A DNA stretch of 64,000 bases, from assembly GCA_035433705.1 (NCBI GenBank), contig DAORVK010000001.1:1-64000 (forward strand), given 5' to 3'. This document shows, piece by piece, positions 31,773 to 41,425 of this stretch (position 1 is the first letter of the stretch; every line of letters starts with the position of its first letter). The notes beneath the pieces were generated by a model. The model ran no database searches and was not told where the DNA came from. It worked only from the letters and a program-made list of their open reading frames with translations. Both the position numbers and the translations under genes were made by a program. The DNA comes from CADEFQ01 sp035433705 (GTDB lineage Bacteria; Pseudomonadota; Gammaproteobacteria; Steroidobacterales; Steroidobacteraceae).

Positions 31773-32225
31773 ATGGCGCGCCTCCTGCTCTTGAACGGGC
31801 CCAATCTCAATCTGCTCGGACAGCGCGAGCCGCACACCTATGGCACGGCGACGCTCGAGCAGCTGGTGGCCCGCGCCGCGGCTGCGGCCCGAGCTGCAGG
31901 TCATGACCTCGTCGCCTTCCAGAGCAACGCCGAGCACGAACTCGTCGAGCGCGTGCACGCGGCGCGCAACGACGGCACAGCGTTCCTCATCGTGAACCCG
32001 GGCGCGTTCACCCACACGAGCATCGCACTGCGCGATGCGCTGCTCGCCGTCGCGTTGCCGTTCATCGAAGTGCACCTGTCGAACGTCTTCGCACGAGAAT
32101 CGTTCCGTCATCACTCCTGGTTCACCGACATCGCGGTGGGCGCCATTTTCGGTCTTGGCGGCGCCGGCTATGAGCTCGCGGTACGCGCGGCTGCCGAGCA
32201 GCTTGCGGCACGCGGGACCCAGTAA
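31773..32225 (+). CDS. aroQ: 3-dehydroquinate dehydratase, type II
   Basis: 150 residues. NGPNLNLLGQREPHTYG at the N terminus, VNPGAFTHTS and EVHLSN mark the type II dodecameric enzyme of the shikimate pathway, with the catalytic Tyr in the flexible lid after REP. Located just upstream of accB-accC, a common gammaproteobacterial arrangement; the gap to accB is 26 nt. Confidence 0.96.
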   Translation: MARLLLLNGPNLNLLGQREPHTYGTATLEQLVARAAAAARAAGHDLVAFQSNAEHELVERVHAARNDGTAFLIVNPGAFTHTSIALRDALLAVALPFIEVHLSNVFARESFRHHSWFTDIAVGAIFGLGGAGYELAVRAAAEQLAARGTQ

Positions 32226-32251
32226 CTCTTTTTCGCTACGGGATACACGGC

Positions 32252-32707
32252 ATGGACATTCGCAAGGTCAAGAAACTGATCGAGCTGCTCGAGGAATCGG
32301 GCATCGCCGAAATCGAGATCAAGGAAGGCGAGGAATCCGTCCGCATCAGCCGCATGTCCTCGGGCGCTGCCGCCCAGCACCTCATCGCAGCGCCGCTGGT
32401 GGCGCCCGCAATGGCCGCTTCGCCGCCGCCTGCCGCAGCGGCGCCGGCGATCGCGCCGCCGCGCAAATCGAACGAATTTGTCGTGACCGCGCCGATGGTC
32501 GGCACCTTTTACGCCTCATCCTCTCCCGGTGCGAAGGCCTTCGTCGAGATCGGCGACGAGGTCAAGATCGGACAGGTACTCTGCATTATCGAAGCGATGA
32601 AGATGATGAACCAGATCGAGAGCGACAAGGCCGGGCGCATTACCTCGGTGATGGCCCAGAACGGCGAGCCGGTGGAATTCGGCCAGCCGCTTTTCACGAT
32701 CGAGTAG
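32252..32707 (+). CDS. accB: Biotin carboxyl carrier protein of acetyl-CoA carboxylase
   Basis: 151 residues. N-terminal helical part, an alanine/proline-rich linker (~50-75), then a biotinyl domain with the modified Lys117 in EAMKMMNQ. It carries carboxybiotin between AccC and the AccAD transferase in fatty acid synthesis. accC follows after 3 nt. Confidence 0.97.
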   Translation: MDIRKVKKLIELLEESGIAEIEIKEGEESVRISRMSSGAAAQHLIAAPLVAPAMAASPPPAAAAPAIAPPRKSNEFVVTAPMVGTFYASSSPGAKAFVEIGDEVKIGQVLCIIEAMKMMNQIESDKAGRITSVMAQNGEPVEFGQPLFTIE

Positions 32708-32710
32708 GCC

Positions 32711-34054
32711 ATGCTCGAGAAGGTACTGATCGCGAACCGTGGCGAGATCGCCCTGCGCGTGCTGCGGGCATGCCGCGAGCTCGATATAAAGACCGTCGCA
32801 GTGCACTCCACGGTCGATGCAAACCTGAAGCATGTGCTGCTCGCCGACGAATCCGTCTGCATCGGCCCGCCGCCCTCGCCACAGAGCTATCTCAACATGC
32901 CGGCGATCATCAGCGCCGCGGAAGTCACCGACGCCGTCGCGATCCACCCGGGATACGGTTTTCTTTCGGAGAACGCCGACTTCGCCGAACGCGTCGAGAA
33001 GAGCGGCTTCACCTTCATCGGTCCGAAGTCCGAAGTGATCCGGCTGATGGGCGACAAGGTATCGGCCATCAAGGTGATGAAAGCGCACGGCGTTCCCTGC
33101 GTCCCCGGCTCCGACGGCCCGCTCGGCGCAGATCACGACGAGAACCTGCGCATCGCGCGCACCATCGGTTACCCGGTGATCATCAAGGCCTCGGGCGGCG
33201 GCGGCGGGCGCGGCATGCGGGTCGTGCACAGCGAAGGCGCGCTGCTCAACTCGATCGCCCTGACGCAGGCGGAGGCGCGCGCAGCCTTCGGCAACGACCA
33301 GGTCTACATGGAGAAGTTCCTCGAGCGCCCGCGCCACATCGAATTCCAGGTACTCGCGGACAACTACGGCAACGTGGTGCACCTCGGCGAGCGCGACTGC
33401 TCGATGCAGCGCCGCCACCAGAAAGTAATCGAAGAGGCCCCCGCGCCGGGAATCAGCGAACGCCAGCGCCGCGAAATGGGCGAGCGGGTCGTCGCGGCTT
33501 GCACAGCAGTGGGCTACCGCAGCGCCGGCACGCTCGAGTTCCTCTTCCAGGACGGCGAGTTCTATTTCATCGAAATGAACACGCGCATCCAGGTCGAGCA
33601 CCCGGTCACCGAGATGATCACCGGCATCGATCTCGTCAAGACACAGCTGCTGATCGCGGCGGGCGAGAAGCTCCCCTACGCGCAGAAGGACATCCAGCTG
33701 CGCGGCCACGCGATCGAGGCGCGCATCAACGCCGAGGACGCCAAGACCTTCATGCCCTCGCCCGGCCCTGTCAAGCTCTGGCATGCCCCCGGCGGCCCCG
33801 GCATCCGCGTCGACAGCCACCTCTACTCCGGCTACAGCGTGCCGCCAAACTACGACTCGCTGATCGGCAAGATCATCGCGTACGGCGACACCCGTGACAC
33901 CGCGATCGCGCGCATGAAAATGGCGCTCGCCGAAATGGTGGTCGAGGGCATCAAGACGAACGCCGCGCTGCACCGCGAAATTTTCAACCACACCGCATTC
34001 CGCGCGGGCGGGCTGGACATTCATTACCTGGAGCGCCGCCTGGGGTTGAAATGA
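32711..34054 (+). CDS. accC: Biotin carboxylase subunit of acetyl-CoA carboxylase
   Basis: 447 residues, the normal length. ANRGEIALRVLRACREL at the N terminus, the ATP-grasp glycine loop ASGGGGGRGMRVV, and EMNTRIQVEHPVTE at the active site. It carboxylates the biotin on AccB using ATP and bicarbonate. Cotranscribed with accB. Confidence 0.97.
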   Translation: MLEKVLIANRGEIALRVLRACRELDIKTVAVHSTVDANLKHVLLADESVCIGPPPSPQSYLNMPAIISAAEVTDAVAIHPGYGFLSENADFAERVEKSGFTFIGPKSEVIRLMGDKVSAIKVMKAHGVPCVPGSDGPLGADHDENLRIARTIGYPVIIKASGGGGGRGMRVVHSEGALLNSIALTQAEARAAFGNDQVYMEKFLERPRHIEFQVLADNYGNVVHLGERDCSMQRRHQKVIEEAPAPGISERQRREMGERVVAACTAVGYRSAGTLEFLFQDGEFYFIEMNTRIQVEHPVTEMITGIDLVKTQLLIAAGEKLPYAQKDIQLRGHAIEARINAEDAKTFMPSPGPVKLWHAPGGPGIRVDSHLYSGYSVPPNYDSLIGKIIAYGDTRDTAIARMKMALAEMVVEGIKTNAALHREIFNHTAFRAGGLDIHYLERRLGLK

Positions 34055-34109
34055 GCTGAGGGCAAGACCGCTGGCCATGTGGTGGCGTCGACTCCCCGGC
34101 TCAAGTCCC

Positions 34110-34988
34110 ATGCCTTATCTTTCCATCCGCTTCCACCTCGACCCGCTCGACCCGGACGCAGCGGAAGCGGCTTGCTTCGCGGCGGGCGCGGTTTCGGTCA
34201 CGCTGACGGACCAGCGGGACGACGCCGTCCTCGAGCCCGCACCGGGCGAGGTTCGCCTGTGGCCTGCGACGCGCCTCGAGGCCCTCTTCACGCAGGACAC
34301 TGCGTCGGCCCACACGATCGCCAAGTTGGCCGCGGCACTCGGCGTGCCTGCCGCGAACCTCGAGGTGACGGCGGTCGCCGATCGGGCGTGGGAACGCGAG
34401 TGGCTCGCGGACTTCCACGCGATGCGTTTCGGGCGCCGCCTGCACGTGTGCCCGACCCACGAGCGCGTCGATGCCCCCGGTGCAATCGTACTGACTCTGG
34501 ACCCCGGTCTCGCCTTCGGCACCGGCACTCATCCCACCACTGCCTTGTGCCTCGAGTGGCTCGACGCCCAATTGCCAACCGGCGCCGCAGTGATCGATTA
34601 CGGCTGCGGCTCAGGCATTCTCGGCATCGCCGCCGTGCTGCTGGGCGCGTCGCGGGCAGATGCCTTCGACATCGATCCCCAGGCCCTCATCGCGACCCGC
34701 GACAACGCCGCGGTCAACGGCGTCGCCGCTCGAGTTCACACCCACTCGAGGGCCGATACGCTGCCCCGCACAGCCGACGTGGTGCTTGCCAACATCCTTT
34801 CGGGCCCACTCATCGAACTCGCTCCGCAACTCTCGGCGCGCGTGAGACCAGGCGGCGCGCTCGTGCTCGCCGGCCTCCTGTCATCACAAGCCGTAGACGT
34901 AGCAGCCGCCTACCGGCCATGGATCGACCTGCGCCCCGGCGGCGAACGGGAGGGATGGCAGGCGCTCGCCGGCACGCGCCGCCCGTAG
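34110..34988 (+). CDS. prmA: Ribosomal protein L11 methyltransferase
   Basis: 292 residues from the ATG at 34110; an upstream ATG at 34077 adds 11 atypical residues. An N-terminal substrate-recognition domain is followed by the SAM-binding DYGCGSGILGIAA and the NILSGPL motif of N6-type methyltransferases. It trimethylates L11. It lies between accC and the zinc-ribbon/dusB/fis genes, as in many gammaproteobacteria. Confidence 0.95.
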   Translation: MPYLSIRFHLDPLDPDAAEAACFAAGAVSVTLTDQRDDAVLEPAPGEVRLWPATRLEALFTQDTASAHTIAKLAAALGVPAANLEVTAVADRAWEREWLADFHAMRFGRRLHVCPTHERVDAPGAIVLTLDPGLAFGTGTHPTTALCLEWLDAQLPTGAAVIDYGCGSGILGIAAVLLGASRADAFDIDPQALIATRDNAAVNGVAARVHTHSRADTLPRTADVVLANILSGPLIELAPQLSARVRPGGALVLAGLLSSQAVDVAAAYRPWIDLRPGGEREGWQALAGTRRP

Positions 34989-35029
34989 CTCGCAGCTCGC
35001 AGCTCGCCGCCCGCGGCCCGCGGCCCGCG
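34987..35029. repeat. Two adjacent triple heptamer tandem repeats
   Basis: AGCTCGC three times (34987-35007), then after two bases CCCGCGG almost three times (35010-35029). They lie between prmA and the next gene and begin within the prmA stop codon. Candidate length-variable microsatellite. Confidence 0.8.
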
Positions 35030-35087
35030 TGGCGCACAGCCCGCGGCCCTTGGTCCTTCGCGCATCCCCCTGCGCTATCATCCGCGC

Positions 35088-36245
35088 GTGTTCACGGTCT
35101 GTCCCAAGTGCGCGCTGACACTCGTCGTCACGGCTGCCGATCTGCGCACCGGCCAGGGATACGTGCGCTGCGGTCGATGCGCGAGCGTGTTCAACGCGCT
35201 CGTCGGCCTGCATGACGACTCGCTCCCGGCCGACACGTCGCCTCCGACCGACCGGCGAGCCGCGACTCCTTCTGCCCCGCCACCGCCGCTGATGATGGAA
35301 GTGCCCCCCGCGCCACCCTCCGGGTCCGACGTGAACGCCCGCGATGAAGGCGTGGAAATCGATCTCGGGATCGACAGTACGCCGGATACGATGGAGTTCG
35401 CGCTCGGCAGCGCGGATCTCGCGGAAATCTTCGTCGCACCGGAGATCGTCGAAGGTGACGCCACATCGGGCACGTTCGAGTCGATCGTGCTCGAGGGTGG
35501 CTTGCCGGACGAGGAACTCGCCGCCGCGGACGCCGAGCTCGAGCAGATTGCCCGTGCAGCCGGCGAGACGGTCGCCGACCCCGGCTCGGCCACGATGCAG
35601 ACTGAAGCCCTGCAACTCGAGACGCGACCACCTTTCACGGTGGTGCCACCACCCGACCTGAGGGACGCAATCCGCCCGCGCGCCGAGGACATCGATGCCT
35701 ACGAAGAGGCCGATGCGCGCGCGCGCGATTCGCGGTGGTACGGGTTCGCTGCCGCTGCGCTCGGTGTGCTGCTGCTCGTGCAGATCGTGCACCGCAATCG
35801 CAATGAGCTCGCGCTGAATCCCCTGCTGAATGGACCGCTGTCGACTCTCTATTCGGCCCTTGGCATGCCGCTCGCCCCGCGATGGGAGCCGGCGGCGCTC
35901 GACGTCCGCCAGCTCGGCGCCATCGCCGAATCGGGGGCGCAGGGCGAACTGCTCGTGCGGGCAAGCATCCGCAACGAGGCCGCGCGGGCCCAGCCGATGC
36001 CGTTGCTGCGCCTCACGCTGCAGGACCGCTATGGCAAGCGCATCGCAAGCCGCGACTTGCAGCCCACCGAGTATCTCGGAGCGCGCGGTGGCGCCCGCGC
36101 GTTCCTCGCGGCCGGGCAGCGCGTCGATGCCGAGGTCGCGGTCATCGATCCCGGCAGCAATGCCGTCGGCTTCGAGGTCGACGCGTGTCTGCCGAACGGC
36201 CGCGGCGGCGTCGCCTGCGCGAACGACGCACGAACCACCCGCTGA
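35088..36245 (+). CDS. Zinc-ribbon and DUF3426 domain membrane protein
   Basis: 385 residues from a GTG start. The N-terminal MJ0042-type zinc ribbon has Cys5, Cys8, Cys28 and Cys31 (VCPKC and RCGRC). A long acidic, low-complexity linker leads to one membrane segment near residues 218-235 (YGFAAAALGVLLLVQIV) and a periplasmic DUF3426 domain. Function unknown; the gene commonly lies between prmA and dusB. Its stop overlaps the dusB start (TGATG). Confidence 0.85.
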   Translation: MFTVCPKCALTLVVTAADLRTGQGYVRCGRCASVFNALVGLHDDSLPADTSPPTDRRAATPSAPPPPLMMEVPPAPPSGSDVNARDEGVEIDLGIDSTPDTMEFALGSADLAEIFVAPEIVEGDATSGTFESIVLEGGLPDEELAAADAELEQIARAAGETVADPGSATMQTEALQLETRPPFTVVPPPDLRDAIRPRAEDIDAYEEADARARDSRWYGFAAAALGVLLLVQIVHRNRNELALNPLLNGPLSTLYSALGMPLAPRWEPAALDVRQLGAIAESGAQGELLVRASIRNEAARAQPMPLLRLTLQDRYGKRIASRDLQPTEYLGARGGARAFLAAGQRVDAEVAVIDPGSNAVGFEVDACLPNGRGGVACANDARTTR

Positions 36246-37231
36246 TGCGTATCGGCCCCTACGTTCTGGCCGCGCCGACGGCGCTCGCGCCCATGGCGGG
36301 AGTCACCGATCGGCCCTTCAGGATGCTCTGCCGGCGACTCGGCGCAGGAGTCGCTGCGTCTGAAATGCTCACCGCCGACACGCGGCTGTGGCGCAGCCGC
36401 AAGTCGCAGCGCCGCATGAACCACGAAGGCGAGCCGTCTCCGCGCATCGTGCAACTCGCGGGCGCCGATCCGGCAGCGCTCGCGGAGGCTGCGCGGCTCA
36501 ACGTGGACCTCGGCGCCGAAATCATCGACCTCAACATGGGCTGTCCCGCCAAAAAGGTATTCAACCGCCACTGCGGCTCGGCGCTGCTTGCCGACGAGGC
36601 GCTCGTCGCGCGCATCCTCGAGGCGGTCGTGGGCGCCGTTCGTGTGCCGGTGACGCTGAAAATGCGCACGGGAGTCGATCGGGAGCACCGCAATGGCGTG
36701 AACATTGCACGTATCGCCGCTTCGAGCGGTATCGCGGCGCTCGCAGTGCACGGACGCACGCGTGCCGATCACTACAACGGCGAGGCCGAATACGCAACGA
36801 TTCGCGACATCAAATCCGCAGTGACGATCCCGGTCTTCGCCAACGGTGATATCGACAGCGTACAAAAGGCGCGCGTAGTGCTTGATTTCACTCGCGCGGA
36901 TGGCGTGATGCTTGGCCGCGCAGCGCACGGCGCGCCGTGGATATTCCGCGCTGTCAAAGGATTTTTATCAAACGGCGAAGCGCCTGCCGCGCTCGCGCGC
37001 GAGCGCGTGCGTGATATCATCGCTTCGCACCTGACGGATCTGTACGACTTCTATGGCGAAGTCGACGGTGTTCGTTTCGCGCGCAAACACCTCGGTTGGT
37101 ATCTGACAAGTCTGCCTGGCTCCAGGGACGATCGGCGCTTCTTGATGTCACAGGAATCCACAGCGACGCAGTTTGCGTGCGCAGTAGCATGGCTCGACCG
37201 CTGGGTCGACGGGACCGCCGAGGCGGCCTGA
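36245..37231 (+). CDS. dusB: tRNA-dihydrouridine synthase B
   Basis: 328 residues. The FMN-binding APMAGVTDRPFR at the N terminus, the catalytic Cys in NMGCPAKKV, and the MRTG and HGRTRADHYNG motifs identify a Dus enzyme that reduces uridines in the tRNA D-loop. The start overlaps the previous stop by one base, and fis follows after 36 nt. dusB-fis pairing supports the B paralogue. Confidence 0.95.
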   Translation: MRIGPYVLAAPTALAPMAGVTDRPFRMLCRRLGAGVAASEMLTADTRLWRSRKSQRRMNHEGEPSPRIVQLAGADPAALAEAARLNVDLGAEIIDLNMGCPAKKVFNRHCGSALLADEALVARILEAVVGAVRVPVTLKMRTGVDREHRNGVNIARIAASSGIAALAVHGRTRADHYNGEAEYATIRDIKSAVTIPVFANGDIDSVQKARVVLDFTRADGVMLGRAAHGAPWIFRAVKGFLSNGEAPAALARERVRDIIASHLTDLYDFYGEVDGVRFARKHLGWYLTSLPGSRDDRRFLMSQESTATQFACAVAWLDRWVDGTAEAA

Positions 37232-37267
37232 CCACAACAACGACACAATGGCTGCGGGGATCAACTG

Positions 37268-37558
37268 ATGCCGGCGAGAAAAAACCTGCGATTGCGCACC
37301 GAATTCGCCGCACGATCGAATGGCAAGACATTGCCGTTGCGTGACCAGGCAGAGCAGGCGCTCGCCGACTATTTCGCGACCCTGAACGGCCATCGTCCGG
37401 CGCGCCTGTACGATCTCGTGCTGCGCGAAGTCGAGGAGCCGCTCTTTCGTGTCGTGCTCGACTATGCCGAGGGCAACCAGAGCCGGGCGGCGGGCATCCT
37501 CGGCATCACACGCGGCACCCTGCGCAAGAAACTGCGCCAGTTCGGGCTGTCCGCCTGA
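37268..37558 (+). CDS. fis: Fis nucleoid-associated DNA-binding protein
   Basis: 96 residues. The C-terminal helix-turn-helix GNQSRAAGILGITRGTLRKKLRQFGL is the Fis signature. It bends DNA, shapes the nucleoid and activates rRNA promoters. The dusB-fis operon is conserved across Gammaproteobacteria, with dusB-linked transcription controlling Fis levels. The N terminus is somewhat divergent from the E. coli protein. Confidence 0.94.
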   Translation: MPARKNLRLRTEFAARSNGKTLPLRDQAEQALADYFATLNGHRPARLYDLVLREVEEPLFRVVLDYAEGNQSRAAGILGITRGTLRKKLRQFGLSA

Positions 37559-37576
37559 ACGGGGCGCTGCGGCTCC

Positions 37577-39139
37577 ATGCTGATCGAGATTCGCCGCGCG
37601 CTCCTGTCGGTTTCCGACAAGACCGGCCTCGTTGAATTCGCTGCAGAGCTCTCGCGCCGCGACATCGAAATCCTTTCCACCGGCGGCACGGCGCGCCTGC
37701 TGCGTGAGCACGGCATCCCAGTCACCGAAGTGTCAGCGTATACGGGCTTTCCGGAGATCATGGACGGCCGTGTCAAGACGCTGCACCCGCGCATTCACGG
37801 CGGTCTGCTCGGCCGCCGCGGCATCGACGACGCCATCATGCAGTTGCACGACATTCCGCCGATCGACCTTCTCGCCGTGAACCTCTACCCGTTCGCGGAA
37901 ACCGTTGCGCGGCCCAACTGCACCTATGACGAAGCCATCGAGAACATCGACATCGGCGGACCGGCGATGCTGCGCGCCGCGGCGAAGAATCACCATTCGG
38001 TCACCGTTGCGGTCGATCCGGCGGACTATGCGCAGGTGCTGGGCGAACTCGAGGCGAACAGCGGCTGCACGAGCATCGACACGCGCTCGCGGCTCGCCGC
38101 CAAGGCGTTTGCACACACCGCACGCTATGACACGATGGTGTCAAGCTATCTCCTCGATCGCGAAGGCGCGACCGAACGCTTTCCGACGACCCTGCCGCTC
38201 GTCTTCGACAAGGTGCGCGATCTGCGCTATGGAGAGAACCCGCACCAGGCGGGCGCCTTCTACCGCGATGTCGCGGGCCGCGGGGCATCAGTGGCGTCCG
38301 CCAGCGTCGTCCAGGGCAAGGAGCTCTCGTACAACAACATCGCCGATGCCGACACCGCGATCGAGTGCGTGCGGCAGTTCGCGGCGGTCGCCTGCGTGAT
38401 CGTCAAGCACGCGAACCCCTGCGGGGTCGCAATCGCCGACGCACCGCTCGCCGCCTACGAGAAGGCGTACCGCACCGATCCGACTTCGGCCTTTGGCGGC
38501 ATCATCGCGTTCAACCGCGAACTCGACGCGAAGACCGCGACGGCAATCATCGCGCAACAGTTCGTCGAAGTGATTGCGGCGCCCACCGTATCTGCCGAGG
38601 CGCGCCGCGTGCTTGCGACGAAGGCGAACGTGCGGGTGCTCGCAGTCGGCGATTACGGGCGCTCGGCAGGCAGCGAGCTCGAATACCGGAGCGTCAATGG
38701 CGGCCTGCTTGTGCAGAGTCGCGATCAGGGCGAAGTGGCCGCATCGGACCTCAAGGTGGTCACGAAGCGCCGACCGACCGACGCACAGATCGCGGACCTC
38801 CTCTTCGCATGGACCGTCTGCAAGCACGTGAAGTCGAACGCGATCGTGTTCGCGCGCGAGAACATGACGATTGGAGTCGGCGCGGGGCAGATGAGCCGCG
38901 TGTACTCGACCCGGATCGCGGCGATGAAGGCCGCGGACGGCAAGCTCGACGTGCGTGGCGCGGCGCTCGCCTCCGACGCCTTCTTTCCATTTCGCGACGG
39001 CCTCGACGTCGCCGCCGAGTACGGCATCGCCGCCGTGATCCAGCCGGGCGGCTCGCTGCGCGACAGCGAAGTGATCGCGGCGGCCGACGAACACGGCATC
39101 GCGATGGTATTCACTGGCATGCGCCACTTCCGGCACTAG
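37577..39139 (+). CDS. purH: Bifunctional AICAR transformylase / IMP cyclohydrolase
   Basis: 520 residues. An N-terminal MGS-like IMP cyclohydrolase domain (SVSDKTGLVEFA, STGGTARLL, MDGRVKTLHPRIHGG) precedes the AICAR transformylase domain (RYGENPHQAGAFY, KHANPCGVA, QPGGSLRDSEVI). It catalyses the last two steps of IMP synthesis. It follows fis closely and precedes purD by 6 nt. Confidence 0.97.
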   Translation: MLIEIRRALLSVSDKTGLVEFAAELSRRDIEILSTGGTARLLREHGIPVTEVSAYTGFPEIMDGRVKTLHPRIHGGLLGRRGIDDAIMQLHDIPPIDLLAVNLYPFAETVARPNCTYDEAIENIDIGGPAMLRAAAKNHHSVTVAVDPADYAQVLGELEANSGCTSIDTRSRLAAKAFAHTARYDTMVSSYLLDREGATERFPTTLPLVFDKVRDLRYGENPHQAGAFYRDVAGRGASVASASVVQGKELSYNNIADADTAIECVRQFAAVACVIVKHANPCGVAIADAPLAAYEKAYRTDPTSAFGGIIAFNRELDAKTATAIIAQQFVEVIAAPTVSAEARRVLATKANVRVLAVGDYGRSAGSELEYRSVNGGLLVQSRDQGEVAASDLKVVTKRRPTDAQIADLLFAWTVCKHVKSNAIVFARENMTIGVGAGQMSRVYSTRIAAMKAADGKLDVRGAALASDAFFPFRDGLDVAAEYGIAAVIQPGGSLRDSEVIAAADEHGIAMVFTGMRHFRH

Positions 39140-39145
39140 GGCGTC

Positions 39146-40465
39146 ATGAAGGTGCTGGTCATCGGCAGCGGTGGGCGCGAGCACGCGCTGGCCTGGAAGT
39201 GCGCACAGCCGGCGCGCGTGACGGAAGTGCTCGTCGCGCCGGGCAATGCAGGCACCGCCCTCGAACCGAAGGTGCGCAACGCGCCGGTTGCCGCAGACGA
39301 CATCGCAGGGCTCGTCGCGCTCGCACGTAGCGAACACATTTCGCTCACTATCGTCGGCCCCGAGGCGCCGCTCGTGGCCGGCGTGGTCGATGCGTTTGCG
39401 GCCGCGGGGCTGCGCTGCTTCGGTCCGCGCCGCGCGCCCGCGCAGCTCGAGGGCTCGAAAGCCTTCACCAAGGAATTCCTGCGCCGCCATCGCATCCCGA
39501 CTGCGGCCTACGCGACCTTCACGAAGGCGAGCTTCGATCCCGCATGGGTGCGCGCGCAGCGCGCGCCCATCGTGGTCAAGGCGAGCGGCCTTGCCGCGGG
39601 CAAGGGTGTCGTGATCGCCGCGAGCGCGGATGAGGCCATTTCGACCGCACAGGCAATGTTTGCGGGCCGCTTCGGCGGCGCGGGCGAGGAAGTCGTGATC
39701 GAGGAATTCCTCGAGGGCGAGGAAGCAAGCTTCATCGTGATGGCGGACGGTGAGCATTTCCTGCCGCTCGCGACTTCGCAGGATCACAAGCGACTCGGCG
39801 ATGCCGACACGGGGCCCAACACCGGCGGCATGGGCGCGTATTCGCCTGCGCCGGTCGTCACGCCGGCGATGAACGATCGCATCCTGCGCGAGGTGATCGA
39901 GCCGACGATTCGTGGTCTCGCCGCCGACGGCATGCCCTACACCGGCTTTCTGTATGCGGGCATCATGATCGCGCCCGACGGCACGCCAAACGTGCTCGAG
40001 TTCAACTGCCGCTTCGGCGACCCTGAAACACAGCCGATCCTGATGCGACTGCACTCGGACCTGATCGGCCTTTGTGAGGCGGCGCTCGACGGCCACCTTG
40101 ATCGGGTGCAGGCAGACTGGGACCCGCGGGCCGCGGTCGGGGTGGTGCTGGCTGCCGGCGGCTATCCCGACACGGTGCGCAAGGGCGATCCGATCGACGG
40201 CCTCACGCGCGCCGCGCGGCTCCCCGGCAAAGTGTTCCACGCGGGCACAGCGCGCGACGGCAACGCGATCGTCACGAGCGGCGGTCGGGTGCTGTGCGCC
40301 GTCGCACTCGGCGCCACGGTGGCGGCTGCCCAGCAGGACGCTTATGCGCTCGTCGATTCGATCCGCTTTACGGGCATGCAGTACCGGCGCGATATCGGCC
40401 ACAGGGCGATCGCCCGCGAGCAGGCGGGGGACCCTCTGCCCGGCCCCCGAGGGGCGCCGCGGTAG
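39146..40465 (+). CDS. purD: Phosphoribosylamine-glycine ligase (GAR synthetase)
   Basis: 439 residues, ATP-grasp fold. IGSGGREHALAWK at the N terminus, NTGGMGAYSPAPV in the middle, and EFNCRFGDPETQ at the metal site. It ligates glycine to phosphoribosylamine in purine synthesis. Same operon as purH. Its C terminus is slightly extended (REQAGDPLPGPRGAPR). Confidence 0.97.
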   Translation: MKVLVIGSGGREHALAWKCAQPARVTEVLVAPGNAGTALEPKVRNAPVAADDIAGLVALARSEHISLTIVGPEAPLVAGVVDAFAAAGLRCFGPRRAPAQLEGSKAFTKEFLRRHRIPTAAYATFTKASFDPAWVRAQRAPIVVKASGLAAGKGVVIAASADEAISTAQAMFAGRFGGAGEEVVIEEFLEGEEASFIVMADGEHFLPLATSQDHKRLGDADTGPNTGGMGAYSPAPVVTPAMNDRILREVIEPTIRGLAADGMPYTGFLYAGIMIAPDGTPNVLEFNCRFGDPETQPILMRLHSDLIGLCEAALDGHLDRVQADWDPRAAVGVVLAAGGYPDTVRKGDPIDGLTRAARLPGKVFHAGTARDGNAIVTSGGRVLCAVALGATVAAAQQDAYALVDSIRFTGMQYRRDIGHRAIAREQAGDPLPGPRGAPR

Positions 40466-40475
40466 ACTCTGGTGC

Positions 40476-40955
40476 ATGGACGTCTACTATCCACCGGGCA
40501 GCGGCCTCGCCGCTCCCGAGATGCTCAATTCCCTCTCCGGTCTCGAGTTCATGCAGCGCCTCGCTGCGGGCACGATTCCGCCGCCGCCCATCGCCATCAC
40601 GCTCGGTTTCGGCATTGCATCGGTCGAACGCGGCAAGGTCACCGTCACGAGTCGCGTCGGCGCGCATGCATACAACCCGATGGGGACGATCCACGGCGGC
40701 TACGCCGCGACGCTCCTCGACACGTGCATGGGCTGCGCGGTCATGACGGGCGTCGAGCGCGGTTACGCTTACACCACGCTCGAACTGAAAGTGAACTACC
40801 TGCGCGCACTCACGCATGAAAGCGGCGAGCTGCGTGCCATCGGGCGCACGCTGCACGTCGGGCGGCGCAGCGCACTTGCCGAAGGTCAGGTGCTCGATGC
40901 GGCAGACCGGCTCATCGCGCACGGCACCACCACATGTCTGATCTACGCGCGATGA
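40476..40955 (+). CDS. PaaI-family hot-dog thioesterase
   Basis: 159 residues. The hot-dog motif NPMGTIHGGYAATLLDTCMG is typical of PaaI/DUF4442 acyl-CoA thioesterases, with the nucleophile-orienting Asp in LLDTC. It would hydrolyse short or aromatic acyl-CoAs. A second thioesterase gene overlaps its 3' end, so the two are probably translated together. Substrate unknown. Confidence 0.88.
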   Translation: MDVYYPPGSGLAAPEMLNSLSGLEFMQRLAAGTIPPPPIAITLGFGIASVERGKVTVTSRVGAHAYNPMGTIHGGYAATLLDTCMGCAVMTGVERGYAYTTLELKVNYLRALTHESGELRAIGRTLHVGRRSALAEGQVLDAADRLIAHGTTTCLIYAR

Positions 40956-41425
40956 GGACACAGGGCTCCAGGGCGGCGCATGAGCCCATGACGGCGCACA
41001 GCGTCGAGCTGGCCGTGCAGGCCGCCGACATCGACGCCTACGGGCACGTCAACAACGCCGTCTACCTCACCTGGCTCGATCTTGCCGCCTGGAGCCACTC
41101 GGCAGCGCTCGGAGTGCCGCTCGAGACCTGCATCCGGATGCGCCGGGGCATGGCCGCGCTGCGCATCGAAATCGACTACGAGCGTGCCGCGCTCGCGGGC
41201 GATCGCGTGAGCGTCACGACCTGGATCTCTGCCTGTGACAGGAAGCTGCGCTGTACGCGTCACTTTCTGCTGCGCCGCGTGAGCGACGACTCTGTGCTCG
41301 CACGCGCGCAGACCGGGTATGTGTGCCTCAATCTCGACACGGGTCGCGCGGCGCGCATGCCGCCCGAATTCGTCTCGGCCTACGGCTCGGCGGCAAGTGC
41401 CGGCGCCGCGCCCATCAGAAGCTGA
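40952..41425 (+). CDS. 4-hydroxybenzoyl-CoA/YbgC-type acyl-CoA thioesterase
   Basis: 157 residues from ATG 40952, which forms an ATGA overlap with the previous stop; ATG 40934 and ATG 40988 are alternatives. The 4HBT motif is VQAADIDAYGHVNNAVYLTWLD, with the catalytic Asp in the first part. Pairs with the PaaI-type gene. Its 3' end overlaps the convergent barrel gene by 11 nt. Substrate unknown. Confidence 0.85.
   Translation: MRTQGSRAAHEPMTAHSVELAVQAADIDAYGHVNNAVYLTWLDLAAWSHSAALGVPLETCIRMRRGMAALRIEIDYERAALAGDRVSVTTWISACDRKLRCTRHFLLRRVSDDSVLARAQTGYVCLNLDTGRAARMPPEFVSAYGSAASAGAAPIRS

Noticed and set aside
38288..40477. Long minus-strand frame opposite purH and purD (729 codons)
   Set aside because: Antisense to two certain genes and composed of His/Arg-rich low-complexity sequence without domains.
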